DNA of 64,000 nt from Oreohelix idahoensis (Eukaryota; Mollusca; Gastropoda; Stylommatophora; Oreohelicidae), in the NCBI GenBank assembly GCA_024509875.1, contig JAMPIV010008060.1:247839-311838 (forward strand), in the 5' to 3' direction. Both the position numbers and the translations under genes were made by a program. The notes beneath the pieces were generated by a model that made no database searches, was not told the DNA's origin, and worked only from the letters and a program-made list of their open reading frames with translations. How positions within the stretch are numbered: position 1 is the first letter of the stretch; each line of letters opens with the position of its first letter. Positions 23,459 through 33,583 of this stretch are shown here, piece by piece.

Positions 23459-23959
23459 CTATTGATTTCGTCCTTTGTTTATCAAAGTGGGGTTGAGTTT
23501 CACTAGCCAGGGTTTGACTAAGCGTGTAATTAATCGATCGTTGGCGTGTTGTCTAGCCGAAAATGGTAGTTGGACCCGCTGCATAGTACCAACTCGTGTT
23601 TTGATCAAGATGAAATAAATGGCGTAGAGCCCGCAAACGTTGGTGACTACATCTTGTAAATGTCTGGCGTTGTAGTTAACAGGTCGAGTAGAGTTTCTGG
23701 CTATAAAATTAATCAAGTCCGAGTGTGTAGGTGGTAGCCCAAAAGAATCAAAATATTCAAAAGTACCAAGTCCGTTATAATATAGGGCGACCCAGTGGTC
23801 ACCGGGGCGATAGCTAGGATCAGTGTTGATGACGAAAGCAGCCGTCTTGGTCGGATCGATGCGTAGAGGTAATTGGTCACGAGCTAACACTTTAACGAGC
23901 CCAGTTCGTTTAACAAATATGTCTGACAGGAGGATGGTGCGTATCTCGTCTGTGTTCAT
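23459..23959 (-). CDS. Adenain-like cysteine protease (PRO), intact copy
   Basis: 166 aa, ATG at 23959, 3 bp after the capsid gene stop. It has the adenovirus-protease arrangement: H55 in GDHWVALY, D71 in EYFDSFG, Q102 and C109 in VCGLYAI. In adenovirus-like particles and Polintons this enzyme matures capsid precursors. This is the only one of the three copies in the window with a complete catalytic set; the other two stop at codon 101. Part of a compact minus-strand gene block with overlapping or nearly touching genes. Confidence 0.88.
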   Translation of the reverse strand: MNTDEIRTILLSDIFVKRTGLVKVLARDQLPLRIDPTKTAAFVINTDPSYRPGDHWVALYYNGLGTFEYFDSFGLPPTHSDLINFIARNSTRPVNYNARHLQDVVTNVCGLYAIYFILIKTRVGTMQRVQLPFSARQHANDRLITRLVKPWLVKLNPTLINKGRNQ

Positions 23960-23962
23960 TGT

Positions 23963-25281
23963 TTAAGTGGTGTAGTCTGTCAAAACTTGGCGCGATTTCG
24001 AGATCTCCAAGATCGAGTCTTGCCCGGCGTAGACGAGAACCTGTAATGGTTCGGGTGTGACCTCGGCGAATTTAAGTTCTACTGAGACTGGGCCCGACTT
24101 GGCCATCTCAAACTGGTCACCGTCTAGTAGACTGGGGGTGAGGTCAAAGGCGTATAAGGCGTAACCGTGCTTAAAATGTCTATACTCGAGGTCGTTGCCG
24201 GCGTCTTTACCGACCAGTCCCATAGCTAGATTCGTCGCGAAGAAGGCTCTCACGTACTGGTTGTGTTCATAATCCATGGACAAAGGCTTGCCACTGACGG
24301 TTCTGTCGTCCGCGCTGACGTTCAAATATATCAGACCAAAGGTAGCGAAATTGAACGGATTAGCCGTGTAAGACCCGTTAAAAGCGGACGAAGTGACTAG
24401 TCCAATCACGATCCGTGTAGGTGTTTGACTGAGAAACAGATTATCCTGCATGTGCGATAGCATACCTCTAGGGATAGAGAAAGTTTTTAGCACAACGCGT
24501 TTCAAGGGGTACTTGGCATTACCTCGCACCAAGGCTTTCTCGTGGGCTAGAGAGACGGCGGGATTTAATTTAGCTTTCCGGACAACCAAGGCCGCATAAG
24601 TTATAATAGATTTATATCCAGCGGTAGGGTCGTGTCCCAGCACGTTGAAGGCATCTTTAGACGGGGGGTGAGTTTTTACTTTAACTGTCACACCATTTAA
24701 CAGGTAACGATCTTGAGCAAATATATCTGAATGTAAACGACCCATCATATCAATCTCCTGAGATTCAGCCGCTATACGTCGACGCAGTCTTAACCCATTG
24801 TTATTGTCACCAATTGTGTCCGTAATAAAATTTGGCGTGTCTTTGTAAAACAGAGCCGATGTCAGATGGCCTCGTTTGGGTTCCTCCCCGTAATTCAACG
24901 TGGCTTCGATGTAAGCTCTATAAGGGTAGGTGTTCTCGCTGGGTGTAATCAGCGTATCGTTCAGTGAAACGTCGACTTGGGAGAATAAACTGTGCAGGTA
25001 ATAGTTGATCGGGGCCACCTCTGCGTCAGCGGGTAATGCGCCGCCATTAGCTAACGTAACTTTGGCGCGCACGTGCAGAAAAGTATTGAACGAATCTAGA
25101 TATTCCTCACCGTTTCCCGAAATTACAAATTCCACCGGGGCTCCGGGGGCTAAGGCGGCCAACGGATGTATCTCCACAAATTGTCCCCCTTTCTACGGCT
25201 GTCTGCGTTGGTGGTACGCTAAACAAATCTAGACCACTGTGAAAGACACTCGCACGAGCTGGGGTGAATAAGCGCCATCAT
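23963..25281 (-). pseudogene. Major capsid protein (double jelly-roll), arm A, frameshifted near 5' end
   Basis: The 404-residue open part (to 25177) matches the Polinton major capsid family (also annotated in invertebrates as F54H12.2-like). The natural ATG lies at 25281 or 25278, overlapping the upstream gene's stop. Two small insertions relative to arm B, near 25190 and 25243, put the first ~35 codons out of frame. Most of the capsid body is intact. Neighbours are pVI/pX-like upstream and protease downstream. The family assignment is by sequence resemblance of conserved phrases, not structure. Confidence 0.8.
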
Positions 25282-25745
25282 TCAAATATATCAGAGTACC
25301 TTCGCTTCTTCTGGTGAGAATGAGAGGGCCGAGCTCGATTACGGCGTTTTATGCGTTTCGGTTCGCCAGGTGGGGCAGCTCTCGTTTTTCTTTTTCTTCT
25401 AAGCCCGCTACCCGATTGGTTAGTGGTGAGGTGTTCAACCGCTCCCTGTAATAAACGTTGACCCGACTCCTTGGCTCGTTCACGAAATGCCTCGCCAACA
25501 TTTCTGCCGGCTAACGCATCGCTCGCGACCTGTAGACCGGTCCCAAGCCCTTCTCTGAGTAAAGCTTTGCCTCCAGTTTTTAACCACGGGAGAACCATAC
25601 GACCGAGCCCGCCGAAAAAACTACCCAAACCATGTCCTCTTTGACTTCTGCCTCCGATAAACACTGGCATCCCATGGCCAGCTTGGTTGCAGTAAAACTC
25701 CTCATACATCTTGGGGTTTCGTCGGATGGGTACGTGTCTGACCAT
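25278..25745 (-). CDS. Minor virion protein, pVI/pX-like, arm A
   Basis: 155 aa from ATG 25745; an internal Met at residue 13 could also start it. The N-terminal third is Gly-rich and amphipathic (GHGLGSFFGGLGRMVLPWLK). The C-terminus is strongly basic (RRKRKTR, KRIKRRNRAR). This pattern resembles adenovirus pVI/pX-type internal virion proteins that are cut by the protease and bind membranes or DNA. Its stop overlaps the capsid ATG in an ATGA junction. Identical in arm B. Confidence 0.65.
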   Translation of the reverse strand: MVRHVPIRRNPKMYEEFYCNQAGHGMPVFIGGRSQRGHGLGSFFGGLGRMVLPWLKTGGKALLREGLGTGLQVASDALAGRNVGEAFRERAKESGQRLLQGAVEHLTTNQSGSGLRRKRKTRAAPPGEPKRIKRRNRARPSHSHQKKRRYSDIFE

Positions 25746-25751
25746 TTTTTT

Positions 25752-26510
25752 CTAGTCAAAATCAAACCGTCTGTGAGTTCGGAAGTGTAGTGTCAACACC
25801 GAAGCTCCGCTAGTGAATGGGATAGTCTTACCCTGATCGTTAGTTAAAAGGATTTCCACCGCGTCAAACGAAAAACGGCTCAGGGGTACGTAGTGGGGTT
25901 TGTCGTAAATCCTGAAAACAGAAGCAGTAGTTCTATCCAAAATAGGCACAATCCGTAACAAAGGGACAGAGGCATCTCCAACCGGTCTCGCCGCTACGAG
26001 ATCGCAGTACACGTATACATTTTTCATGTCGCTATCCATTTGCACTTCAGTCTCGCCTCGTAGTATTGGGTCAATGTCTGTGGCGAGTGAGGCAGGAAAA
26101 CCTAACATGTGTTTCAACGTCTCGCTAATTCTAACTTCAACCTCCGGATCATACAGATTCAAGGTGGCCTTATTATTGTTAAAATGGAATCTAACTCGGG
26201 CTTTTTCATCCACATCCGTGGCTAAAAGCAAACGATTCAACTCGTCGATCAGCGTGTCGGGTGACGTGTATAGACCAGCGGGTAACGTGAGTAGTATAGA
26301 CTCATCTTCTTTGTTGGGAAAATAATGTAGCCATACATCATCCTCTAGCACGTTAAAATAACTTTTGGGAAATTGAATCTCAACCAAACCAACCTCGTAA
26401 CGCGAACTCAAGTCTATAGTCTGTGGCAATTTGACGAAAAAGTGACCGGCGTTATTGTTTGGGTATATTTTCATCGAGGCATTGCTGGGTAAAGTCACGT
26501 AAAAACTCAT
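25752..26510 (-). CDS. Minor capsid (penton-like, single jelly-roll) protein, arm A, intact
   Basis: 252 aa, ATG 26510. Beginning with YPNNNAGHFFVKLP and a following YEVGLVEIQFPKSY, it matches the Polinton minor capsid family, predicted to form the pentameric vertices. Its ATG overlaps the stop of the upstream membrane protein gene. Arm B's copy is frameshifted, so this is the only full-length penton-like gene here. Confidence 0.82.
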   Translation of the reverse strand: MSFYVTLPSNASMKIYPNNNAGHFFVKLPQTIDLSSRYEVGLVEIQFPKSYFNVLEDDVWLHYFPNKEDESILLTLPAGLYTSPDTLIDELNRLLLATDVDEKARVRFHFNNNKATLNLYDPEVEVRISETLKHMLGFPASLATDIDPILRGETEVQMDSDMKNVYVYCDLVAARPVGDASVPLLRIVPILDRTTASVFRIYDKPHYVPLSRFSFDAVEILLTNDQGKTIPFTSGASVLTLHFRTHRRFDFD

Positions 26511-26773
26511 CCTATCTTGGGGTTAGGTAACATGTAACCCAGACAACTGCTCATTAAAGCGATCCAAAACTTGCCGTCTGGTCCCTCTGCGTTGCTCCGA
26601 CTCAGATTGAATAATGAGACACCGATGACGACATATATAACGATCATCTGACAGATGAAAACGATCTCTAGTCGCGGGACTAGTTTCCCAAAAAAAGGCC
26701 AGAACGAGGTTCTCGCGGTCTTGGGAGGGGGTGGCCTCAAAACTGGGGTGCTCACGTCTTCTTCAATATCCAT
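26507..26773 (-). CDS. Small single-span membrane protein, arm A
   Basis: 88 aa, ATG 26773. One clear transmembrane segment at residues ~35-56 (VFICQMIVIYVVIGVSLF), a Pro-rich N-terminus and a second weakly hydrophobic stretch near the C-terminus. Short membrane proteins between integrase and penton genes are usual in Polintons, but their role is unknown. It overlaps the end of the integrase frame. Confidence 0.7.
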   Translation of the reverse strand: MDIEEDVSTPVLRPPPPKTARTSFWPFFGKLVPRLEIVFICQMIVIYVVIGVSLFNLSRSNAEGPDGKFWIALMSSCLGYMLPNPKIG

Positions 26774-26939
26774 CAGTCTCGATATCTCGCTAGCTGTTTG
26801 GACGAAATCCAGCTGTTGAATGACGAGTTATAACCGAACCATTTGACTAAATATTCTTTTACACCCCTGACACCGCGGCGTTCCTCCAAAATGGACTCTA
26901 TTCGATAAACTATCTTGTCGCCGATTCGTTGCAGCTCTT
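26773..26939 (-). pseudogene. Integrase C-terminal chromodomain remnant, arm A
   Basis: Only the last ~55 codons of the integrase survive, containing a chromodomain-like block (RIESILEERRG...YLVKWFGY...SWI). At 26939 the match to arm B (33741) stops abruptly, and the sequence turns into a new TAGTAGTAG terminus. The integrase catalytic core is missing from arm A. Confidence 0.85.
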
Positions 26940-26945
26940 TATAGT

Positions 26946-27326
26946 AGTAGTAGGGAGTGGCGGAAACGGTTAGTATTCTGGTGGCGCGCTGGTGGCGCGG
27001 ATGGTGGCGCGTGACTTTTATATAGCAAAAAATGGTGGCGCGCGGTGGTGGCGCAAGATGGTGGACTTGAGCTAACAAGGGGAGGTTATATGGGGCAAGA
27101 TGGCGGACTTGAGCTAACAAGGGGAGGTTATATGGGGCAAGATGGCGGACTTGAGCTAACAAGGGGAGGAGGAGCAAGATGGCGGACTTGAGCTAACATG
27201 GGGGAGATAACAAGATGGCGGACTTGAGCTAACAAGGGGAGGTATTTTTAGACTTTTAGATAACAAGAAGAGGCGGGGCAAGATGGAGGGGTAGAATACT
27301 ACCTAAGTTGCGCATTCCCTACTACT
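26946..27326. mobile_element. Short Polinton-end derivative (MITE-like)
   Basis: About 381 bp starting AGTAGTAGGGAGTGGCGG and ending GCATTCCCTACTACT, so both ends look like Polinton termini. The interior is a tandem array (36-42-bp period) of the TIR phrase AAGATGGCGGACTTGAGC. No gene. It sits exactly at the arm A breakpoint. I found no convincing TSD. Confidence 0.6.
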
Positions 27327-27360
27327 ACTTGAGCCCTTCGAAAAATCGATAGCCATTATT

Positions 27361-27578
27361 TACTCAGGGAACAGGTGATGGTGGCGCATGACTTTTATAT
27401 AGCAAAAAATGGTGGCGCGCGGTGGTGGCGCAAGATGGTGGACTTGAGCTAACAAGGGGAGGTTATATGGGGCAAGATGGCGGACTTGAGCTAACAAGGG
27501 GAGGTTATATGGGGCAAGATGGTGGACTTGAGCTAACAAGGGGAGGAGGAGCAAGATGGCGTAACAATTCCCTGTCCA
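27361..27578. repeat. Second partial copy of the MITE-like array
   Basis: Repeats the same blocks as 27000-27190 (GGTGGCGCAAGATGGTGGAC and the 42-bp units). It is bounded by CAGGGAAC on the left and TTCCCTG on the right, a short inverted match. Probably a duplication of the preceding array. Confidence 0.55.
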
Positions 27579-27784
27579 CCGGGGGAAAAAAATCTATTAG
27601 ATAGATTTTTTTTCAAAAACCTATCTGAATGAATATCAAAAAATTTAACAATATCAAAAAAAAATTAACAAAATGCGGCATATGGCCTACGACGTTCTGT
27701 CTAGAACCAATGTCGTGGTCATGTCGACTAACTAACAGTCATCTAATATATTAATGATCATATTATACCTAAAAAGTTACGGTA

Positions 27785-28179
27785 GATTAATTGGCATTGT
27801 CTGCTAGAGGTTAGCAGCATGCGATTTTAGGGGTTACAACGTTTAATGTAATGTAAAAAGTATTATTAGCCTAGTGAACGCTGTGACGTTTCAGCGTTGG
27901 TAGTCACGCACGGTGACCAAGTAACGGGACCTTTTTTCAAATGACCGTCAAACGGAGAAGACGTGTCTTTATATTCTTATAGTGTCGGGCAGGAAAGGCC
28001 ACACGGTTATATTGTATTTTCTCATGGACATGGGTCAGTCCACTGTTGTGATGAAGAAAGATGAAGTTACAGGTTAGTAGTTGACTAAACCTTGTCGAGA
28101 TGAATTAACAGTCCTCTTTAGTTAATACTAGTGCCAGATGCATAATCTCACTGTCGGTCGTTGGATTTACCAACCACGC
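27785..28179 (+). repeat. 395-bp direct repeat, left copy
   Basis: Matches 28597-28991 almost base for base, with only a few substitutions. The two copies are separated by 417 bp without genes. The layout resembles a miniature LTR element, but the ends are not clean TG...CA with a TSD, so I leave it unclassified. Confidence 0.8.
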
Positions 28180-28596
28180 GTGCATATAGTTATGTCGTTC
28201 TGCCTACAGTAGTTCAGATGTATGAGACAAGGACTGATTTGTAAAGGAATCATAGATGAAGTAGGAACTGCAATTATTATGTATAATTCTTCATGATGAC
28301 CATGTGTGAACTGTTCGTGAATGGAATTGATATATTAAATTTATATGGACTCAAGGAATGACTTATCAAGTCTCTGAACATTTTGGGAATTCAAATCATC
28401 ATTATCATGGTCACAAGTTAATTTAAACCCACATTCGCGTACTTAACATCAAAGGCACGAAGCTCTAAAGAAGATGAACTGTAAACCCAGATTACACGAT
28501 TGACTATCAAGCTCTCAACAATTCGTTGAGCTAATTTTACCGAACCGCCTGTAAAAACTACTGGCCGCCCCTGCAACAACTGGTGGCCAGTGTGGG

Positions 28597-28991
28597 GATT
28601 AATTGGCATTGTCTGCTAGAGGTTAGCAGCATGCGATTTTAGGGGTTACAACGTTTAATGTAATGTAAAAAGTATTATTAGCCTAGTGAACGCTGTGACG
28701 TTTCAGCGTTGGTAGTCACGCACGGTGACCAAGTAACGGGACCCTTTTTCAAATGACCGTCAAACGGAGAAGACGTGTCTTTATATTCTTATAGTGTCGG
28801 GCAGGAAAGGCCACACGGTTATATTATATTTTCTCATGAACATGGGTCAGTCCACTGTTGTGATGAAGAAAGATGTAGTTACAGGTTAGTAGTTGACTAA
28901 ACCTTGTCGAGATGAATTAACAGTCCTCTTTAGTTAATAGTAGTGCCAGACGCATAATCTCACTGTCGGTCGTTGGATTTACCAACCACGC
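28597..28991 (+). repeat. 395-bp direct repeat, right copy
   Basis: Second copy of the repeat at 27785-28179. Immediately to its right (28992-29085) is an inverted copy of an internal ~93-bp part of the same repeat, corresponding to 27846-27938. Confidence 0.8.
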
Positions 28992-29085
28992 TGAAAAAGG
29001 GTCCCGTTACTTGGTCACCGTGCGTGACTACCAACGCTGAAACGTCACAGCGTTCACTAGGCTAACAATACTTTTTACATTACAT
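28992..29085 (-). repeat. Inverted fragment of the 395-bp repeat
   Basis: Reverse complement of ~27846-27938. It ends at TTACATTACAT, directly abutting the second Polinton left end at 29086. This repeat was presumably the target into which the B-type end was once inserted (candidate 6-bp flank TTACAT at 29080-29085). Confidence 0.75.
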
Positions 29086-29547
29086 AGTAGTAGAGAATGG
29101 CGGAAACGATTATAATTCAGGAGGCGCAGGACTTTTATATAGCAAAAACGCCAGGAGGCGCGTGACTTTTATATAAGCGCATTCAGGCGGCGCAAGATGG
29201 CGGACTTGAGCTAACAAGGGGAGGTTATTTTTAGATAACAAGAAGAGGAGGGGCAAGATGGCGGAATTGAGATAACAAGAAGAGGTATTTTTAGATAACA
29301 AGAAGAGGGTGGTTTTTTATATATTATTGTTGTTAGTATAGCCAACTTAGGTAGTGGCTGTGTTAGACAAACAACATTTAGACAAACTTTTAGATAATAG
29401 GAAGACGATATTTATACGTTATATTTAGACAAACAGTTATACAAACAGTTATACAAACATTTAGACGAATATTTAGACATACAATTAGACGATATATAGG
29501 TAACAAAAAAGCGTTTTAGTTAATATAGTTTTTTATTTTTTCAAATA

Positions 29548-30075
29548 CTAAAGGACAACTCTCAATCGCTTGGTAGGCTTCTTCTTCTTCTGTGGTAGAT
29601 TAGGGACATCGGTCAGGTCTGTGGTAGGAAACCAACTAGGTTCTGGGGATACTGGACAGCTAGACTTCATGATTTCGTCAAACAGGTTAGTGGAAGGCTT
29701 CTTCGGGGGTAGGACATCGGCCAGGTCTGTGGTAGGAAACCAACTCGGTTCTATTGGTTGGTAACAGCTGGAATTGATGTACTGATCAAACGTGGTAGTG
29801 TTAGTAGGATAGGTATCCGTGCTTGGTGGCTGTAATCGGTCAAATTCGGCGAGGATTTCGTTCTGTAACGTTAAGAAATGTTCAAACTCGGGGCGAGTTA
29901 ACGTAATGCCGTGTTTGGTAGGAAATTTGAGGTAGGATTCACCAAAATATCTTCGCACGTGTAGTAAAGGTTGGCCTCGGTAAACACTTACAGACGCAGC
30001 CTTCAGACCACTAGCCAAAGGTTTAAGCATTTCATCACTTCTCTTGATGTAGACCCAGTTGGTGGGAGCAGTCAT
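29548..30075 (-). CDS. PC4/SUB1-like DNA-binding protein, arm B
   Basis: 175 aa from the ATG at 30075 (an upstream in-frame TTG is not a plausible start). It has the PC4-like core and two EPSWFPTTDLxDV motifs, as in arm A. This copy keeps the C-terminal basic tail (QKKKKPTKRLR), which looks like a nuclear-localisation or nucleic-acid-binding tail. It differs from arm A at a few residues and matches arm C exactly as far as I compared. Confidence 0.62.
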   Translation of the reverse strand: MTAPTNWVYIKRSDEMLKPLASGLKAASVSVYRGQPLLHVRRYFGESYLKFPTKHGITLTRPEFEHFLTLQNEILAEFDRLQPPSTDTYPTNTTTFDQYINSSCYQPIEPSWFPTTDLADVLPPKKPSTNLFDEIMKSSCPVSPEPSWFPTTDLTDVPNLPQKKKKPTKRLRVVL

Positions 30076-30279
30076 TTTCAACGAGATGTATCTAGTGTGT
30101 TAATAAAGTGTCTTCCAAGTGTTTATATCGTATAATCTGGGTTTTTTAAGCGTGCCCTAGCTAGGATTTGATTCGTCGAACATCGAGCGTGTGTTAGGCA
30201 GGACGTGATTCGTCGATGTATTGCGTGGGAACAATGACACATGGCTGTATTGTCGTGAGGGAAAAAATACACCTGTCTA

Positions 30280-30777
30280 TTGATTTCGTCCTTTGTTTAT
30301 CAAAGTGGGGTTGAGTTTCACTAGCCAGGGTTTGACTAAGCGTGTAATTAATCGATCGTTGGCGTGTTGTCTAGCCGAAAATGGTAGTAGGACCCGCTGC
30401 ATAGTACCAACTCGTGTTTTGATCAAGATGAAATAAATAGCGTAGAGCCCGCAAACGTTGGTGACTACATCTTGTTAATGTCTGGCGTTGTAGTTAACAG
30501 GTCGAGTAGAGTTTCTGGCTATAAAATTAATCAAGTCCGAGTGTGTAGGTGGTAGCCCAAAAGAATCAAAATATTCAAAAGTACCAAGTCCGTTATAATA
30601 TAGGGCGACCCAGTGGTCACCGGGGCGATAGCTAGGATCAGTGTTGATGACGAAAGCAGCCGTCTTGGTCGGATCGATGCGTAGAGGTAATTGGTCACGA
30701 GCTAACACTTTAACGAGCCCAGTTCGTTTAACAAATATGTCTGACAGGAGGATGGTGCGTATCTCGTCTGTGTTCAT
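30280..30777 (-). pseudogene. Adenain-like protease, arm B, nonsense at codon 101
   Basis: Same gene as at 23459, but TTA is TAA at codon 101 (near 30475), just before Q102 and C109. The predicted 100-aa product keeps the catalytic His and Asp but lacks the nucleophile Cys. Sequence downstream of the stop still follows the family, so the mutation is recent. The same nonsense change is in arm C. Confidence 0.88.
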
Positions 30778-30784
30778 TGTTTAA

Positions 30785-32092
30785 GTGGTGTAGTCTGTCA
30801 AAACTTGGCGCGATTTCGAGATCTCCAAGATCGAGTCTTGCCCGGCGTAGACGAGAACCTGTAATGGTTCGGGTGTGACCTCGGCGAATTTAAGTTCTAC
30901 TGAGACTGGGCCCAACTTGGCCATCTCAAACTGGTCACCGTCTAGTAGACTGGGGTGAGGTCAAAGGCGTATACGGCGTAACCGTGCTTAAAATGTCTAT
31001 ACTCGAGGTCGTTGCCGGCGTCTTTACCGACCAGTCCCATAGCTAGATTCGTCGCGAAGAAGGCTCTCACGTACTGGTTGTGTTCATAATCCATGGACAA
31101 AGGCTTGCCACTGACGGTTCTGCCGTCCGCGCTGACGTTCAAATATATCAGACCAAAGGTAGCGAAATTGAACGGATTAGCCGTGTACGACCCGTTAAAA
31201 GCGGACGAAGTGACTAGTCCAATCACGATCCGTGTAGGTGTTTGACTGAGAAACAGATTATCCTGCATGTGCGATAGCATACCTCTAGGGATAGAGAAAG
31301 TTTTTAGCACAACGCGTTTCAAGGGGTACTTGGCATTACCTCGCACCAAGGCTTTCTCGTGGGCTAGAGAGACGGCGGGATTTAATTTAGCTTTCCGGAC
31401 AACCAAGGCCGCATAAGTTATAATAGATTTATATCCAGCGGTAGGGTCGTGTCCCAGCACGTTGAAGGCATCTTTAGACGGGGTGAGTTTTACTTTAACT
31501 GTCACACCATTTAACAGGTAACGATCTTGAGCAAAGATATCTGAATGTAAACGACCCATCATATCAATCTCCTGAGATTCAGCCGCTATATGTCGACGCA
31601 GTCTTAACCCATTGTTATTGTCACCAATTGTGTCCGTAATAAAATTTGGCGTGTCTTTGTAAAACAGAGCCGATGTCAGATGGCCTCGTTTGGGTTCCTC
31701 CCCGTAATTCAACGTGGCTTCGATGTAAGCTCTATAAGGGTAGGTGTTCTCGCTGGGTGTAATCAGCGTATCGTTCAGTGAAACGTCGACTTGGGAGAAT
31801 AAACTGTGCAGGTAATAGTTGATCGGGGCCACCTCTGCGTCAGCGGGTAATGCGCCGCCATTAGCTAACGTAACTTTGGCGCGCACGTGCAGAAAAGTAT
31901 TGAACAAATCTAGATATTCTCACCGTTTCCCGAAATTACAAATTCCACCGGGGCTCCGGGGGCTAAGGCGGCCAACGGATGTATCTCCACAAATTGTCCC
32001 TCTTCTACGGCTGTCTGCGTTGGTGGTACGCTAAACAAATCTAGACCACTGTGAAGACACTCGCACGAGCTGGGGTGAATAAGCGCCATCAT
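30785..32092 (-). pseudogene. Major capsid protein, arm B, frameshifted twice
   Basis: The natural start is ATG-ATG at 32092/32089, with an ATGA overlap with the upstream gene. The N-terminal ~55 codons are open here, unlike arm A. A 1-bp loss near 31915 and another near 30950 break the frame, leaving 30942-31907 as the long open part. Length and content otherwise match the ~430-440-aa Polinton major capsid. Confidence 0.8.
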
Positions 32093-32556
32093 TCAAATAT
32101 ATCAGAGTACCTTCGCTTCTTCTGGTGAGAATGAGAGGGCCGAGCTCGATTACGGCGTTTTATGCGTTTCGGTTCGCCAGGTGGGGCAGCTCTCGTTTTT
32201 CTTTTTCTTCTAAGCCCGCTACCCGATTGGTTAGTGGTGAGGTGTTCAACCGCTCCCTGTAATAAACGTTGACCCGACTCCTTGGCTCGTTCACGAAATG
32301 CCTCGCCAACATTTCTGCCGGCTAACGCATCGCTCGCGACCTGTAGACCGGTCCCAAGCCCTTCTCTGAGTAAAGCTTTGCCTCCAGTTTTTAACCACGG
32401 GAGAACCATACGACCGAGCCCGCCGAAAAAACTACCCAAACCATGTCCTCTTTGACTTCTGCCTCCGATAAACACTGGCATCCCATGGCCAGCTTGGTTG
32501 CAGTAAAACTCCTCATACATCTTGGGGTTTCGTCGGATGGGTACGTGTCTGACCAT
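32089..32556 (-). CDS. Minor virion protein, pVI/pX-like, arm B
   Basis: Identical in length and sequence to the arm A copy (155 aa): Gly-rich amphipathic N-terminus, basic C-terminus. Being undamaged in both arms, it is among the better preserved genes of the element. Confidence 0.65.
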   Translation of the reverse strand: MVRHVPIRRNPKMYEEFYCNQAGHGMPVFIGGRSQRGHGLGSFFGGLGRMVLPWLKTGGKALLREGLGTGLQVASDALAGRNVGEAFRERAKESGQRLLQGAVEHLTTNQSGSGLRRKRKTRAAPPGEPKRIKRRNRARPSHSHQKKRRYSDIFE

Positions 32557-32562
32557 TTTTTT

Positions 32563-33320
32563 CTAGTCAAAATCAAACCGTCTGTGAGTTCGGAAGTGTA
32601 GTGTCAACACCGAAGCTCCGCTAGTGAATGGGATAGTCTTACCCTGATCGTTAGTTAAAAGGATTTCCACCGCGTCAAACGAAAAACGGCTCAGGGGTAC
32701 GTAGTGGGATTTGTCGTAAATCCTGAAAACAGAAGCAGTAGTCCTATCCAAAATAGGCACAATCCGTAACAAAGGGACAGAGGCATCTCTAACCGGTCTC
32801 GCCGCTACGAGATCGCAGTCACGTATACATTTTTCATGTCGCTATCCATTTGCACTTCAGTCTCGCCTCGTAGTATTGGGTCAATGTCTGTGGCGAGTGA
32901 GGCAGGAAAACCTAACATGTGTTTCAACGTCTCGCTAATTCTAACTTCAACCTCCGGATCATACAGATTCAAGGTGGCCTTATTATTGTTAAAATGGAAT
33001 CTAACTCGGGCTTTTTCATCCACATCCGTGGCTAAAAGCAAACGATTCAACTCGTCGATCAGCGTGTCGGGTGACGTGTATAGACCAGCGGGTAACGTGA
33101 GTAGTATAGACTCATCTTCTTTGTTGGGAAAATAATGTAGCCATACATCATCCTCTAGCACGTTAAAATAACTTTTGGGAAATTGAATCTCAACCAAACC
33201 AACCTCGTAACGCGAACTCAAGTCTATAGTCTGTGGCAATTTGACGAAAAAGTGACCGGCGTTATTGTTTGGGTATATTTTCATCGAGGCATTGCTGGGT
33301 AAAGTCACGTAAAAACTCAT
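32563..33320 (-). pseudogene. Minor capsid (penton-like) protein, arm B, frameshifted
   Basis: Same gene as at 25752, with a 1-bp deletion near 32819. This splits it into a 171-residue N-terminal frame (32805-33320) and a 69-residue C-terminal frame (32563-32772). Confidence 0.85.
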
Positions 33321-33583
33321 CCTATCTTGGGGTTAGGTAACATGTAACCCAGACAACTGCTCATTAAAGCGATCCAAAACTTGCCGTCTGGTCCCTCTGC
33401 GTTGCTCCGACTCAGATTGAATAATGAGACACCGATGACGACATATATAACGATCATCTGACAGATGAAAACGATCTCTAGTCGCGGGACTAGTTTCCCA
33501 AAAAAGGCCAGAACGAGGTTCTCGCGGTCTTGGGAGGGGGTGGCCTCAAAACTGGGGTGCTCACGTCTTCTTCAATATCCATC
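33317..33583 (-). pseudogene. Small membrane protein, arm B, frameshifted
   Basis: Counterpart of 26507-26773. The homopolymer near 33500 has one A fewer than in arm A, which shifts the frame ahead of the transmembrane segment. Confidence 0.65.

Larger units (their letters stand above)
22255..24999 (+). repeat. Left terminal inverted repeat (arm A)
   Basis: 2.75 kb that match 37500-40253 in reverse complement, breaking off at the sequence ACCTGCACAG inside the capsid gene. The TIR contains a PC4-like gene, the protease gene and about three quarters of the capsid gene. Its outer 200 bp contain GGAGGCGCG subrepeats and AAGATGGCGG motifs. Confidence 0.9.
29086..31813 (+). repeat. Internal Polinton left TIR (arm B)
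   Basis: Starts AGTAGTAGAGAATGGCGG and matches arm A (22255-24999), and the complement of arm C, through the PC4-like, protease and partial capsid genes. It shares several substitutions with arm C against arm A, including a protease nonsense codon. Confidence 0.88.

Noticed and set aside
26773..27177. Novel fusion of His-Leu-Ala-Pro repeats to a chromodomain
   Set aside because: The frame crosses the breakpoint at 26939. The repeats are translated TIR subrepeats, and the chromodomain is the integrase tail.
27785..28991. Miniature LTR retrotransposon (TRIM)
   Set aside because: The repeats have no clear TG...CA ends, PBS or TSD. Kept as an unclassified repeat.
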